A stretch of 64,000 bases of DNA from Acidobacteriota bacterium (GCA_016184455.1 JACPCS010000112.1:18180-82179), one strand, 5' to 3'. Counted from the first letter of the stretch, positions 51,275-60,207 are shown. The notes: generated by a model not told the origin, from the letters alone. Program-made: numbers and translations.

Positions 51275-51874
51275 TCAGTTCGACACGACCGAGGCGATGT
51301 CATCGCCGGTCGTGGGCAACATCTCCGCGTCGAACGGTGACTCGACGACACCGTTCGGTCCGGCGCTGAGGACGACGGTGTACGACCCGCTCGTGTTCAT
51401 CGCCTGCACGCTGACGGCGTACCGATTGCCCCACGGATCCGGCTTGACGCGCTCCTGCAGGTACGTGCCTCGCCAGCCAAACAGCTCGCCCGGCCCGCGG
51501 CGCGTGTATCCAGCGGCATTGGTCACCAGGTGGTCGTCGAGCAGGCTCACCGACCCGTCGCCGACCGCCATCGCCCATCGCTCGGTGTCGGTTCCACCCG
51601 TGGCAGGCGCCGCGCCCGCTCCGACGAGCAGGTCGTACGAGGACCAGCCCGTGTCGTTGTTCCGCTCGGCGGCGATGTCGTTGAAGAGACGCGTGAGGAC
51701 CACGGCAATGACTCGCACGTCATGCTGCGCCCGCACGAGCCTCGCTTCTTCGACGTATTCGTTTACGGCGGGCCCCGCGGCGGCCGTCAGCGCGAGCAGC
51801 ACGGTGGATACCTCGATGACCGAGAATCCACGAGCTCCGCGAAGCCACGACCGTATCGGCGGGCACATGCCCAT
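51275..51874 (-). CDS. GspG-like pseudopilin (array member 13)
   Basis: 199 aa. Leader MGMCPPIRSWLRGARG, cleavage before FSVIEVSTVLLALTAAAGPAVNEYVEEA; the hydrophobic segment is about three residues shorter than in member 12. Blocks: YDLLVGAGAAP, HLVTNAAGY, GWRGTYLQERVKPDPWGNRYAVS, VVLSAGPNGVVES, GDDIASVV. It follows the response regulator by 70 bases and precedes an HD-GYP relic. Confidence 0.8.
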   Translation of the reverse strand: MGMCPPIRSWLRGARGFSVIEVSTVLLALTAAAGPAVNEYVEEARLVRAQHDVRVIAVVLTRLFNDIAAERNNDTGWSSYDLLVGAGAAPATGGTDTERWAMAVGDGSVSLLDDHLVTNAAGYTRRGPGELFGWRGTYLQERVKPDPWGNRYAVSVQAMNTSGSYTVVLSAGPNGVVESPFDAEMLPTTGDDIASVVSN

Positions 51875-51944
51875 AGGAAGGCGAATTCCCAGCCGGCCGG
51901 ATATGGCCGCGCTGCGTCAGCTGGTGTGGAGCGTGGCTTGGGTA

Positions 51945-53030
51945 CTAGCTGCTGACGCCGGACGCGAGGAGCGTCTTCAACGCCGCGAGCACCGCCGGGT
52001 CGAACTCGGCCGCCCGCTTGCCGTTCAGGATCTCCAGCGCGCGGCCGGGGCTCACCTGTGGGTACCCGATTCCCGAGACCAGCTCGTCATAGGCATCGGC
52101 AAGCCCGATGATGCGTGCGCCAAGGGGGATGTTCTGGCCCCACAGTCCGTGCGGAAACCCGCTGCCGTCGTAGCGCTCATGCGAGGCGACGGCAATCTCG
52201 TTGGCAGCGGCCAGAATCGGCACGCTCCTGAGGATGGCGTACCCATTCAGCGGATAGGAGCGCAGACGCGCGCGATCCCCGCCTGAGAGCGCGGCCTCCG
52301 ACTGCTTGACGAGCTTGTCGGGGAGCGTCAGGCGCCCGAGGTTGTGCAGCAGTGCGGCCCGTTCGATATTCGAGAGCTGCGGCTCGGCAATCTGGAGCGC
52401 CATCGCCAGATCGACCGCCAGCTTCGCGACGCGATGGGCGTGGTCGTACGACACGGAATCGCGCGCTTGCAGCATCGCGAGCATCGCATCAAGCGCGCTC
52501 GAGGCGTTCGCTTCGAGCTCGGCCAGCGCCTCGGTAATCTGGGCGCGCCGCTCGTCGACCTCCCTGAGGATCTGCCGGTGCGCGCGCCGCGCCTCGTATA
52601 CGAGCAGGGCGCGCCCGATCGCTTCGAGGAGACGCTCGCGTGTGAACGGCTTCGCAAGGTAGTCAACCGCGCGGCTGCGAAGGCTCGTGACCGCCGCATC
52701 GAATTCGTGAACAGCCGTCGTGATGACGACAGCCGTCAGGGGCGACGCGGTCTGGAGCTGTTCCGCCAGCCAGAGTCCGTCGTTGCCGGGGAGCCGGATG
52801 TCGCAGAGCGCCACCGCCACCTCGTCCCCGGTTTCGAGGATGAGCAGGCCCTGTTCGGCGGTGGCGGCCTCGACGACTGATGCGCCTTCGGCCTCGAGCA
52901 GGGACCGCAGGTACCGGCGCGCCGGCGCTTCATCCTCGACCACGAGCACGCGGACGTCTGTCAGCGAAACGGAAGGATCGGATCGGTCGCTGGCGGGAGT
53001 GGTCGGATGAGATGGGCTCTGGTTCTCCAT
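51945..53030 (-). CDS. Response regulator with degenerate HD-GYP output domain
   Basis: 361 aa. Residues 25-140 are a normal receiver: VLVVEDEAP, phospho-Asp in VALCDIRLPGNDG, Lys in YLAKPF. A coiled linker leads to an HD-GYP domain with YDHAHRVAKLAVDLA and SHERYDGSGFPHGLWGQNIPLGARII, but the central HD pair reads ALLHNLGRL, Asp to Asn, and GYP is GFP. Loss of that Asp should impair hydrolysis of c-di-GMP, so it may act as a binder or scaffold. It lies between the pseudopilins and the TPR/ATPase/secretin genes. Confidence 0.8.
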   Translation of the reverse strand: MENQSPSHPTTPASDRSDPSVSLTDVRVLVVEDEAPARRYLRSLLEAEGASVVEAATAEQGLLILETGDEVAVALCDIRLPGNDGLWLAEQLQTASPLTAVVITTAVHEFDAAVTSLRSRAVDYLAKPFTRERLLEAIGRALLVYEARRAHRQILREVDERRAQITEALAELEANASSALDAMLAMLQARDSVSYDHAHRVAKLAVDLAMALQIAEPQLSNIERAALLHNLGRLTLPDKLVKQSEAALSGGDRARLRSYPLNGYAILRSVPILAAANEIAVASHERYDGSGFPHGLWGQNIPLGARIIGLADAYDELVSGIGYPQVSPGRALEILNGKRAAEFDPAVLAALKTLLASGVSS

Positions 53031-53045
53031 ACGGCCGTCGGCCCT

Positions 53046-54167
53046 TCAATCGGAGGGGTTCAGTCGCGCTGCAATCACCTCGAGCCGGCGCCGCACGTCC
53101 GAGAGTCGCACGCCGAATTCCGGACCGGCGTGCTTCAGAAAATCGTTGTAGTGGTCGTACGCGCGCGCGACGTCGCCGGCTTCCTCGTACAGGATCGCGA
53201 GGTTGTAGTGCGCGGCCGCGTGCGACGGCTGATAGCCGAGCGCGCGGATGAGCGTCTCGCGCGCCTCATCGGAGCGGCGATCCGCCTTGTCAACGAGCGC
53301 CAGATTGACGAGCAGGTCGACGTTGCGCGGCTCCATGGCGAGCGCCGCGCGCAGCTCGGCCCGCGCTTCGTCGAGCCGTCCGTTGTCCATCAGCACCACG
53401 GCGAGATTGCTGCGCGCCCTGATGTAGCGCGGATCGATGAGAATCGCGCGCCGAAACTGCTCGATCGCCTCCGTCGCCAGCCCCCGCTCGTGATAGAGGA
53501 GCCCGAGGTTGTTGCGCGCCTCGACGTTGAACTCGTCGCTGGCCAGCAGCGCCGTATAGTGGGCGAGCGCCTGCTCGAAGTTGCCGAGCGTCTGATACCG
53601 CACCGCCAGGTCGAAGTGGTTGACCGGAGGCGCGGGGGTGGGCGGGACCGCAGCCACCGGCGGCGGCACGGGTCGGAGCGGGGCCGGCGGCGGTCTGCGG
53701 ACGGGCGGGCGCGCGGCGCGGCCGCGTGCCGGCCTGGCGGCAGTGGCGCGACCCGCCGGTGCGGTCGCGCCTGCCGGTGGCTCTCCGGCGCGACCCGCCG
53801 CGGTTGGCGCAGGCTCGGCCGCCGTGGGTGCAGGCGGCGTCACCGGTGCAGCCGGCGCGGCCGGTGCCGGCGCTGCCGGAGCGAGCGACGCGATCGGCGG
53901 GGGAGCGGTGCGGCGCTGCCACCAGGGCAGACCGAAGTGCACGGTCGCCCCGATCACTGCGGCCAGGCCTACGACGACGGCGAGGAGGCCCCATCGCGTG
54001 CGCGGCCGCGCACCGGGCGGTGGCTCGGGCGTTTCGCGCTGCGGAGCGTCGGGACGCAAGGCCGCCGGGATATCGTCCCAGGCGGGCCCTGAGGACGGGG
54101 GCACCTCGCCGCCGCCCGGAGGGGACTCGCCTCGTGCCCGCCGCAGGGCGTCCAGGATGTGGCTCAC
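53046..54167 (-). CDS. TPR protein of the MshN/GspB-like pilus assembly group
   Basis: 373 aa. The N-terminus SHILDALRRARGE is the cytoplasmic motif of GspB-type partners of ExeA/MshM ATPases, followed by one membrane span near residue 62 (WGLLAVVVGLAAVIGATVHF), a long Pro/Ala-rich periplasmic linker (about 85-180) and five TPR units (VRYQTLGNFEQALAHY, NNLGLLYHERGLATEA and so on). It overlaps the ATPase by ATGA. It probably helps the secretin assemble through peptidoglycan, as the GspA-GspB pair does. Confidence 0.75.
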   Translation of the reverse strand: MSHILDALRRARGESPPGGGEVPPSSGPAWDDIPAALRPDAPQRETPEPPPGARPRTRWGLLAVVVGLAAVIGATVHFGLPWWQRRTAPPPIASLAPAAPAPAAPAAPVTPPAPTAAEPAPTAAGRAGEPPAGATAPAGRATAARPARGRAARPPVRRPPPAPLRPVPPPVAAVPPTPAPPVNHFDLAVRYQTLGNFEQALAHYTALLASDEFNVEARNNLGLLYHERGLATEAIEQFRRAILIDPRYIRARSNLAVVLMDNGRLDEARAELRAALAMEPRNVDLLVNLALVDKADRRSDEARETLIRALGYQPSHAAAHYNLAILYEEAGDVARAYDHYNDFLKHAGPEFGVRLSDVRRRLEVIAARLNPSD

Positions 54168-55051
54168 GATGCTCCGACGCGGCGGAAGCGGCTGAACCAG
54201 GACTGGCTGTCCGGCTGCGCCGGCGCCAGATCGAGGCCCTCGGCGGCCCGCGTGACGATGTTCACGTCGATGCGGGTGGTCCGTGCGGCGTACCCGCCCA
54301 GGAGCGCGCGATCACAGAGCAGGTTGATCAACCGGGGAATACCACCGGAGTACTGGTGCACGAGCGCCAGCGCCTTGGGCGTGAAGGTCACGGTCCGCGT
54401 GCTGTTGGCGATCGCGAGACGATGCGCGATGTACGCCGTGACCTCCGCCGGCAGCAGCGGCTTCAACTGATACCGGATGGAGACGCGCTGATCGAGCTGC
54501 CGCAGATCGGGCGACCGGAGCAGCGGCACGAGGTTGAGCTGCCCGAAGAGCGCGATCTGGAGCAGCTTCTCCTTGTCGGTCTCGAGGTTCGAGAGAATCC
54601 GGATCTGCTCCAGGATCTTCAGCGGAAGGTTCTGCGCCTCGTCGATGATCACGAGCACTCGACCGCCCTTGGGGAGGATCGAGAGCAGGAAGTCGTGCAG
54701 AATGCTGATGAGATCCTGCGTCGTGAAGCGCCGCGCGGCCACGCGTTCGTGGTCGCGCGACAGCACGCCGACGTCCTGCAGGATCGCCTTGAGCAGATCC
54801 TCTTCCGAGAGGAACGGGTTCAGGAGCAGCGCGGTGTAGGTGTTCCCCTCGATCTGCTCGAGCAGCGCACGGCAGAGCGTCGTCTTGCCTGTGCCGATGT
54901 CGCCGGTGATCACCATGAAGCCCTCGCGCCGGCCGATGGCGTACTGGAGGAGCTCGAGCGCGTTGGCGTGCGACTCGCTCCGGTAGAGGTACTTCGGGTC
55001 CGGCGTCAGGCTGAACGGCTTCTCCGCGAAGCCGTAGTACTGCTCGTACAT
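54164..55051 (-). CDS. mshM: ExeA/GspA/MshM-type AAA ATPase
   Basis: 295 aa. MYEQYYGFAEKPFSLTPDPKYLYRS is the family start; Walker A is GDIGTGKTTL, Walker B VLVIIDEAQNLP, and FGQLNLVPLL sensor region follows. The product is normally an AAA+ ATPase controlling secretin assembly. No C-terminal peptidoglycan-binding domain is present, unlike Aeromonas ExeA, which fits MshM. The start overlaps the secretin stop by one base. Confidence 0.88.
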   Translation of the reverse strand: MYEQYYGFAEKPFSLTPDPKYLYRSESHANALELLQYAIGRREGFMVITGDIGTGKTTLCRALLEQIEGNTYTALLLNPFLSEEDLLKAILQDVGVLSRDHERVAARRFTTQDLISILHDFLLSILPKGGRVLVIIDEAQNLPLKILEQIRILSNLETDKEKLLQIALFGQLNLVPLLRSPDLRQLDQRVSIRYQLKPLLPAEVTAYIAHRLAIANSTRTVTFTPKALALVHQYSGGIPRLINLLCDRALLGGYAARTTRIDVNIVTRAAEGLDLAPAQPDSQSWFSRFRRVGAS

Positions 55052-56673
55052 CAGCGCCTCCGATCCGCTGCTTTCTGCGCGGCGTCGAGCCGCCGCAGCT
55101 CGCCGGCCGCCGTGTCGGCAACACCGCCCGACCCACCCATGATCGTCGGGCGAAGCAGCACCACGAGGTCCGTCTTGACGCGCCGGCGCTCGGTGCGTTT
55201 GAAGATGTTTCCCACGACGGGAATGTCGCCGAGCACCGGGACCTTGGCCACCTCGGCGCTCGCGCGATCCTGCATCAGCCCCGCAATCACGATCGTCTCG
55301 CCTTCCCGCACACGGACGAGCGTGTCGGTCTCGCGCACGCTGATGATCGGCACGGTGTCGCCGAGGCGCGAGGTCGCCTGGCCCGTGCGCTCGGTGATGC
55401 TCGGGTTGATGCTCATGTGAATGACGCCGTCTGCGCTGATCTGCGACGTGACGCTCAGGACGACGCCCTCCGTGATGGTCTGAGGGGTCACCGTCGACTG
55501 CAGGATCTGTCCCGTCTCGGGATTGACCTGCGTCGTCGTCGTGAAGAACACGTCCTGCGTGCCGATCCGCATGATGGCCGGCTCATTGTTCATCGCCGTC
55601 ACACGCGGGCTCGACAGCACATTGACCTTCCCCTGCGTCGAGAACGCATTCAACAGCGTGCTGAAGTCGCCGATGTTCAGCGCCAGCGTGAAGCCTCCCG
55701 ACGTCGACGGCGCGAGCCGCTGCGAGATCGTGGCGGTGTTCGGCAGGCTTCCGAGAAGAGCACTCCAATTGAGGCCGGCCGAGAACTCGTCGCGGAGCTC
55801 CACTTCGACGATGCGCGCCTCGATGTGCACCTGCCGCGTCGCGCGCAGCATCATCGCCTGGAGGTACTGCTCGACGCGCTCGAGACGGCTCGGGCGATCG
55901 GTCACCTGCAGGAGCGCCGCCGTGCGATTCAGGTTGAAGTTGCCGTCCGCCGAGATCAGGTTCATCAGCGTGTCTCCGAGCTCGCCGAACAGGTCGGGCG
56001 CGTCGGTGCCGCCCACCGACGAGGAGCTCCCGCCGCCGCCGCCGGCGCCAGTGCCTCCGGCGCCGGCCGCCGCGGCTGAGACCGCCGCTCCGCCGCCCCC
56101 CGCACCCGTCGTGCCGCCCGCTCCGGTCGTCGCGCTCATCGCGCGCGTGCCCGCGCGCTGTGTGATGACGTAGTCGACGTTGTACAACCGCGTCTCGAGC
56201 TCGCGCGGGAAGACGCGAATCACGTTGCCCTGCACCGAGTAGTCGAGCCCCAGCGGCTCGAGCATCAGGTCGAGCGCTTCACGCAGCGTCACGTTCTTCA
56301 ACTCGCCGATGAACGTCTGGTCGAGCGCGGGATCGGGGATGAGGCTCAGGTTCGTGTCCGCGACGAGCAGCCGCAGGATGTCGATGATCGGCCGCGGCTC
56401 GCTGAAGCTGAGAGAGAACCGGCGGCCGTCCAGGTCCGGATGATACGTGCGCTCGTCGAGCTGCACGACCGGCGCGGGCGGGAGCGGTGGCGGCTGCTGG
56501 GGAGGGGACTGGACCCGGCCGGCAGGCGCTGGCTGCAGACGGCCCCGCACGGCCCCGCCGCCCTCGATCTGCGTGACGGTAAGTGGTTGCAGCGGAATGA
56601 CTTGCTGCGCATCAACGACTGTCGCTGCCGCGACGCTCAGCGCGACCACGAGGACCTTCGGCCTCAGCTGCAC
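55051..56673 (-). CDS. mshL: MshL-like secretin
   Basis: 540 aa outer-membrane secretin. A signal peptide (VLVVALSVAAATVVDA), an N-terminal STN-type domain (SFSEPRPIIDILRLLVADTNLSLIPDP), an N1 domain and the secretin core ending VPVLGDIPVVGNIFKRTERRRVKTDLVVLLRPTIM. The motif VKTDLVVLLRP is typical of MshL/PilQ. A 45-residue Gly/Ala/Ser-rich insert sits near residues 190-235 between N-domain and core. It is the pore for the pseudopilin-built pilus or secreted substrate. Confidence 0.9.
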   Translation of the reverse strand: MQLRPKVLVVALSVAAATVVDAQQVIPLQPLTVTQIEGGGAVRGRLQPAPAGRVQSPPQQPPPLPPAPVVQLDERTYHPDLDGRRFSLSFSEPRPIIDILRLLVADTNLSLIPDPALDQTFIGELKNVTLREALDLMLEPLGLDYSVQGNVIRVFPRELETRLYNVDYVITQRAGTRAMSATTGAGGTTGAGGGGAAVSAAAAGAGGTGAGGGGGSSSSVGGTDAPDLFGELGDTLMNLISADGNFNLNRTAALLQVTDRPSRLERVEQYLQAMMLRATRQVHIEARIVEVELRDEFSAGLNWSALLGSLPNTATISQRLAPSTSGGFTLALNIGDFSTLLNAFSTQGKVNVLSSPRVTAMNNEPAIMRIGTQDVFFTTTTQVNPETGQILQSTVTPQTITEGVVLSVTSQISADGVIHMSINPSITERTGQATSRLGDTVPIISVRETDTLVRVREGETIVIAGLMQDRASAEVAKVPVLGDIPVVGNIFKRTERRRVKTDLVVLLRPTIMGGSGGVADTAAGELRRLDAAQKAADRRR

Positions 56674-56737
56674 AGATTTACCCTCGCTGAGGATGTCGGC
56701 GCGAGATCACTGGCGAAATAGGGGCCGGCGGGCCCGG

Positions 56738-58237
56738 TCACCGGCGGCTGCGGAGGAAGACGATGACGCCGGCGGCCAGCGGCAGCAGCGGAAGCAGGCC
56801 CAGGTTGACGAGGTACATCCAGACACGGGTCCGCTCGGTCAGCTCGAGGCGCCTGTTCTCACGGGGCGACACCGCGACGATCGTCGCCTCCTGCTCGCCG
56901 AGCAGCCAGGCGAGCGTCCGCAGGAACAGGTCTCGATTGCCTTGTCGGCGCAGAAACGCGTTCGACACGAAGTCGGAATCGCCAAACACCGCGATGCGGA
57001 CCTCGTCCTCCGGACGACGGCCGCGGACGGCCGTCGCGGCGGCCAGCGTCAGCGGGCCGCGGCGGTCGCGCTGCGCGTCGAACGCCAGCTCCGCGTCGGT
57101 GGCCGAGGTCGCGAAGCTGCGATCGCTGGTGAAGGCCAGCGCGGTCGGCCGGCCGCCGAGCTCGGGCCGCTCGATGACCTGGAGCGGCCTGGCACCCTCG
57201 TACATCGATGCGATGTTGAAGCCGCGCGTCACCGGGTGGTCGCCGTAGCCGACGGCGAGCGGCGTCCGCGGGCCGCCGCCCACCTGTCGTCCGGCGCCGC
57301 TCGCATCGACGATACCGCCGGCCAGCGGCTCGATGCCGCGGGGCTTCAGCCACTCGCCGAAGCCCGGCGCCGGGTCCGGCTCGAGCAGCAGCGCCAGGCG
57401 TCCGAACGTGTCCGCATAGGCGGTCAGCCGCGCCAGCTCCTGTGCGGAGTACGGCTCGCGCGGGCCGGCGACTACCACCGCGGCACATTCCGTCGGCACG
57501 TCGCCTTCGAGCAGCGTGAACGGCTGCGTCCTGTAGTTGGCGGCTTCGAGCGTCGCTTTCAGCGTCGCCAGCCCGTTCGAGCCCGTGTCGTTCACGCCCC
57601 GTTCTCCATGGCCGGTGGCAAAGCAGACGACGCGCTCTTCATCGCTCGTCACCTGCAGGATCGCGGTCACGAGCGCCTGCTCGTTCGGGTCCTCGACCTT
57701 GCGGAACTTGTCGTCCGAGATGACGACGACGGTGCCGAGCTTGATGATGCCGTAGCGAGTGGCCTGTTCGCGTTCGCGGTCGGCGTCGGCGAACTCCACC
57801 CGAACGCGGCGGCTCTCCCGCTCGAAGCTGCGCAGGAGCTGTTCGATGCGCGGGTCCGCGGAGGCGCGGCCGAACTGCCGCAGCGAGACCGGCTGCTCGA
57901 GGCGCGCGAGGATCTGCCGCGTTTCTTCGGTAACCTGGTTGCGACCCGACGCCGTCAGGTCGACGCTCCAGGGGTTGTACCAGACGAGGATGTTCAGCAT
58001 CACCAGCACGGCGACGAGCGCCGCGGTGGAGATGCCCGTCATCACCGCGAACACCCCCCGTGGATCGCGGAACCAGTCGACCACTTGCTGCCAGTTCCAC
58101 ACGACCGTGACGCCGACGACCACCGCGCCCGCGGCGACGAGCCAGAAGCTCGTCATGTCCCATTCGATGTTGACCGTGGCGCGGATGAACGCCGCGATCA
58201 GCAGGAGCGCGCCGGGAATCGCCAGGTACCGCTTCAT
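56738..58237 (-). CDS. GldG-like ABC transporter auxiliary protein
   Basis: 499 aa. Two N-terminal membrane spans (residues 5-20 and 32-50) and another near 70, then a large extracytoplasmic domain of the ABC_transp_aux type: VSLRQFGRASADPRIEQLLRSFERES, VVISDDKFRKVEDPNEQALVTAILQVT and CFATGHGERGVND. A last span LLPLLPLAAGVIVFL precedes the basic tail. Belongs to the GldG group often found with a GldF permease and GldA ATPase as here. The substrate is unknown; in Bacteroidetes the group supports gliding, but this organism need not glide. Confidence 0.8.
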   Translation of the reverse strand: MKRYLAIPGALLLIAAFIRATVNIEWDMTSFWLVAAGAVVVGVTVVWNWQQVVDWFRDPRGVFAVMTGISTAALVAVLVMLNILVWYNPWSVDLTASGRNQVTEETRQILARLEQPVSLRQFGRASADPRIEQLLRSFERESRRVRVEFADADREREQATRYGIIKLGTVVVISDDKFRKVEDPNEQALVTAILQVTSDEERVVCFATGHGERGVNDTGSNGLATLKATLEAANYRTQPFTLLEGDVPTECAAVVVAGPREPYSAQELARLTAYADTFGRLALLLEPDPAPGFGEWLKPRGIEPLAGGIVDASGAGRQVGGGPRTPLAVGYGDHPVTRGFNIASMYEGARPLQVIERPELGGRPTALAFTSDRSFATSATDAELAFDAQRDRRGPLTLAAATAVRGRRPEDEVRIAVFGDSDFVSNAFLRRQGNRDLFLRTLAWLLGEQEATIVAVSPRENRRLELTERTRVWMYLVNLGLLPLLPLAAGVIVFLRSRR

Positions 58238-58244
58238 CCGTCGC

Positions 58245-59033
58245 TCAGCTCCTCTTGAACCTGATCGATTCGATCGATCGCTGGGTCAGGAACAGCGCCA
58301 GGGCGAGAAAGCCGCCGAAGTAGGTGATATCGCGGAGCGCGATCACCCCGCGGGCGAACTCGACGTTGTGGTAGTGGAACGACAGAAACTGGATGAAGTC
58401 CACCCAGATCGAGCGCACGAGCGATGCGGAGGTGTCGATGAAGTTCAGCGCCACGAGCACGCCGTAGGTGCCGAGCGCCGACACCAGAATGTGCTCGGAG
58501 AGCGAGGAGACGAACAGGCCGATCGCAATCTGCGTGGCGCCCAGCAGGAACAGCCCCATATAGCCGGCGAGTACGACGCCCGGCTCCCAGTCGCCTCCCT
58601 GCGCCAGGAAATACCAGTAGGGCAGCGTGGGCAGCGACATGATCACGAAGAGCGTGAGCGCGCCGAAGAACTTGCCGAGCGTGAGCTCCACCGGGCGAAT
58701 CGGCGAGGTGAGCAGGAGCTCGAACGTCCCCTTCCGCCGCTCATCCGTCAGCAGCCCCATCGTCAACAGCGGCATGACCAGCAGCAGGACGAACGAGCCC
58801 TGATTCTTGAAGAACTCCTCGAGGATGACGGTCGGGACGTCGAGCTGGAGGTCGGATCGTCCCAGCGCCTCGATCTGCCGATCGGCGAGGCTGGCGACGC
58901 GGACGTAGTACACGACCATGCTGTTGAAGAAGTACCCGGAGAGCAGCGCGTAAGCCGTCATCGCCGCGTACGCGGTCGGCGAGACGAAGTAGGACCGCAG
59001 CTCCCGCTTCGCGATCGCCACAACGTGCCGCAC
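58245..59033 (-). CDS. GldF-like ABC-2 permease
   Basis: 262 aa with six spans. MRHVVAIAKRELRSYFVSPTAYAAMTAYALLSGYFF, LLTDERRKGTFELLLTSPIRPVELTLGKF and GLFLLGATQIAIGLFVSSLSEH are typical of ABC-2 subfamily permeases. It sits two bases after the ATPase stop and seven before the GldG-like protein, so the three form one operon. Confidence 0.88.
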   Translation of the reverse strand: MRHVVAIAKRELRSYFVSPTAYAAMTAYALLSGYFFNSMVVYYVRVASLADRQIEALGRSDLQLDVPTVILEEFFKNQGSFVLLLVMPLLTMGLLTDERRKGTFELLLTSPIRPVELTLGKFFGALTLFVIMSLPTLPYWYFLAQGGDWEPGVVLAGYMGLFLLGATQIAIGLFVSSLSEHILVSALGTYGVLVALNFIDTSASLVRSIWVDFIQFLSFHYHNVEFARGVIALRDITYFGGFLALALFLTQRSIESIRFKRS

Positions 59034-59034
59034 C

Positions 59035-59976
59035 TTACGCTGACTCCTGCTCGGTCGTGAGCTTCAGGAAGATCTCTTCCAGCGAGAGCGATTCGTTGCG
59101 GAGCGCGAGCAGCCGCCAGCGCGAAGCGAGCGTCCGCGCCACCTCGGCGCGCAGGTCGGTCCCAAGGTCGCTGTGGATGCGCGCGGTGATCCGATCCGCG
59201 CCGTGCTCCTCCAGCTCCACGCGGGTGACGCCCGGGATCGCGGTGATCACCTCTCGCACGGATGCGACTGGCGCGCCGCCGATCTCGACGAAGATCTCTT
59301 CGTAGCCGCGCAGCCGCTGCGAGAGGTTCTGTGCCGAATCGACGGCGATCACCCTGCCGCGATTGATGATGACCACGCGGTCGGTCACCTCCTGCACCTC
59401 CGGCAGGATGTGCGTCGAGAGGACCACCGTGTGCTCGCCGCGCAGCCCGAGGATCAGATCGCGAACGTCGGCCCGTTGTTTCGGGTCGAGGCTCGAGGTC
59501 GGCTCGTCGAGAATGAGGACCTTCGGCTCGTGCACGATCGCCTGGGCCAGGCCGACGCGCTGCTTGAACCCCTTTGACAGGGCCGCGACGCGCTTGTGCG
59601 CGACCTCCGTCAGGTGTGCCCGGGTGATGGCGCGATCGACGCACGGCGCGCGGCGCGCCCGTGGCACGTCTTTGATCTCAGCGACGAAGTGGAGGTACTG
59701 CCGGACGGTGAGCTCGGGATAAAGAGGCGGGTTTTCGGGGAGATAGCCGATTCGGCGCTTCGCCTCGATCGGTTCCTCGAGCAGCGGCCGCCCGTCGATG
59801 ACGACGGAGCCCTGGCTGGGCGGGAGGAACCCCGTAATCATCCGCATCGTGGTGGTCTTGCCGGCGCCGTTCGGGCCGAGGAACCCCAGCACCTCCCCTG
59901 GGGTGACCTCGAACGAGACGTCGTCGACCGCCACGTGCGACCCGAACCGCTTGGTGAGATGCCGAACGCTGATCAC
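59035..59976 (-). CDS. GldA-like ABC transporter ATPase
   Basis: 313 aa. Walker A LGPNGAGKTTTMRMI, signature LSKGFKQRVGLAQAI, Walker B VLILDEPTSSLDPKQRAD, and the H-loop VVLSTHIL. An extra C-terminal domain (about 220-305) is usual for this subfamily. The ATG at 59976 is the first gene of the operon. No clear promoter is identifiable in the GC-rich 140 bp before it. Confidence 0.92.
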   Translation of the reverse strand: MISVRHLTKRFGSHVAVDDVSFEVTPGEVLGFLGPNGAGKTTTMRMITGFLPPSQGSVVIDGRPLLEEPIEAKRRIGYLPENPPLYPELTVRQYLHFVAEIKDVPRARRAPCVDRAITRAHLTEVAHKRVAALSKGFKQRVGLAQAIVHEPKVLILDEPTSSLDPKQRADVRDLILGLRGEHTVVLSTHILPEVQEVTDRVVIINRGRVIAVDSAQNLSQRLRGYEEIFVEIGGAPVASVREVITAIPGVTRVELEEHGADRITARIHSDLGTDLRAEVARTLASRWRLLALRNESLSLEEIFLKLTTEQESA

Positions 59977-60120
59977 GTCAGCCCGTATTTTCGGGAGGCA
60001 CGCCAGTGCATTTTAGCGTGCAGTGTGCCAGAAGCGCTCGCTCTTTCTCTTTTTGATTCGTCGGGAACGAAAGAGATGCGAAGGAACGGTCACGCTCGTT
60101 TGGCCGGCGTGAGCACAGGT

Positions 60121-60200
60121 TGGCGGTGAGGGAGGGATTCGAACCCTCGGTAGGGCTTTAAAGGCCCTACAACGGTTTAGCAAACCGCCGCCTTCAGCCG
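60121..60200 (-). pseudogene. tRNA-Ser(GCU), 3' part (anticodon arm to CCA)
   Basis: On the minus strand, GGCTGAAGGCGGCGG is followed by TTTGCTAAACC (anticodon GCT), a long variable arm (TGTAGGGCCTTTAAAGCCCTAC), a T arm (GGGTTCGAATCCC) and CCTCACCGCCA. The acceptor 5' strand is missing: before the shared 24 bp the sequence is element DNA. The missing part is at 63903-63941. As it stands this half cannot form an acceptor stem. Confidence 0.85.
60177..60200. repeat. 24-bp attachment repeat, left copy (att site in tRNA-Ser)
   Basis: Identical over 24 bp to 63903-63926; begins TTAGCAAACCG and ends TTCAGCCG, corresponding to the D arm through anticodon loop. It marks the crossover region of a tRNA-targeting integrase. 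The integrase gene ends right beside it. Confidence 0.9.
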
Positions 60201-60207
60201 ATGGGCT

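Noticed and set aside
51091..51351. An 86 aa minus-strand ORF over the HD-GYP relic
   Set aside because: It is in a different frame from the HD-GYP-like sequence and has no features.
59977..60120. Terminator between the ABC operon and the tRNA part
   Set aside because: CTCTTTC/GAAAGAG arms exist but are separated by a long, AT-poor loop with no downstream T-run.
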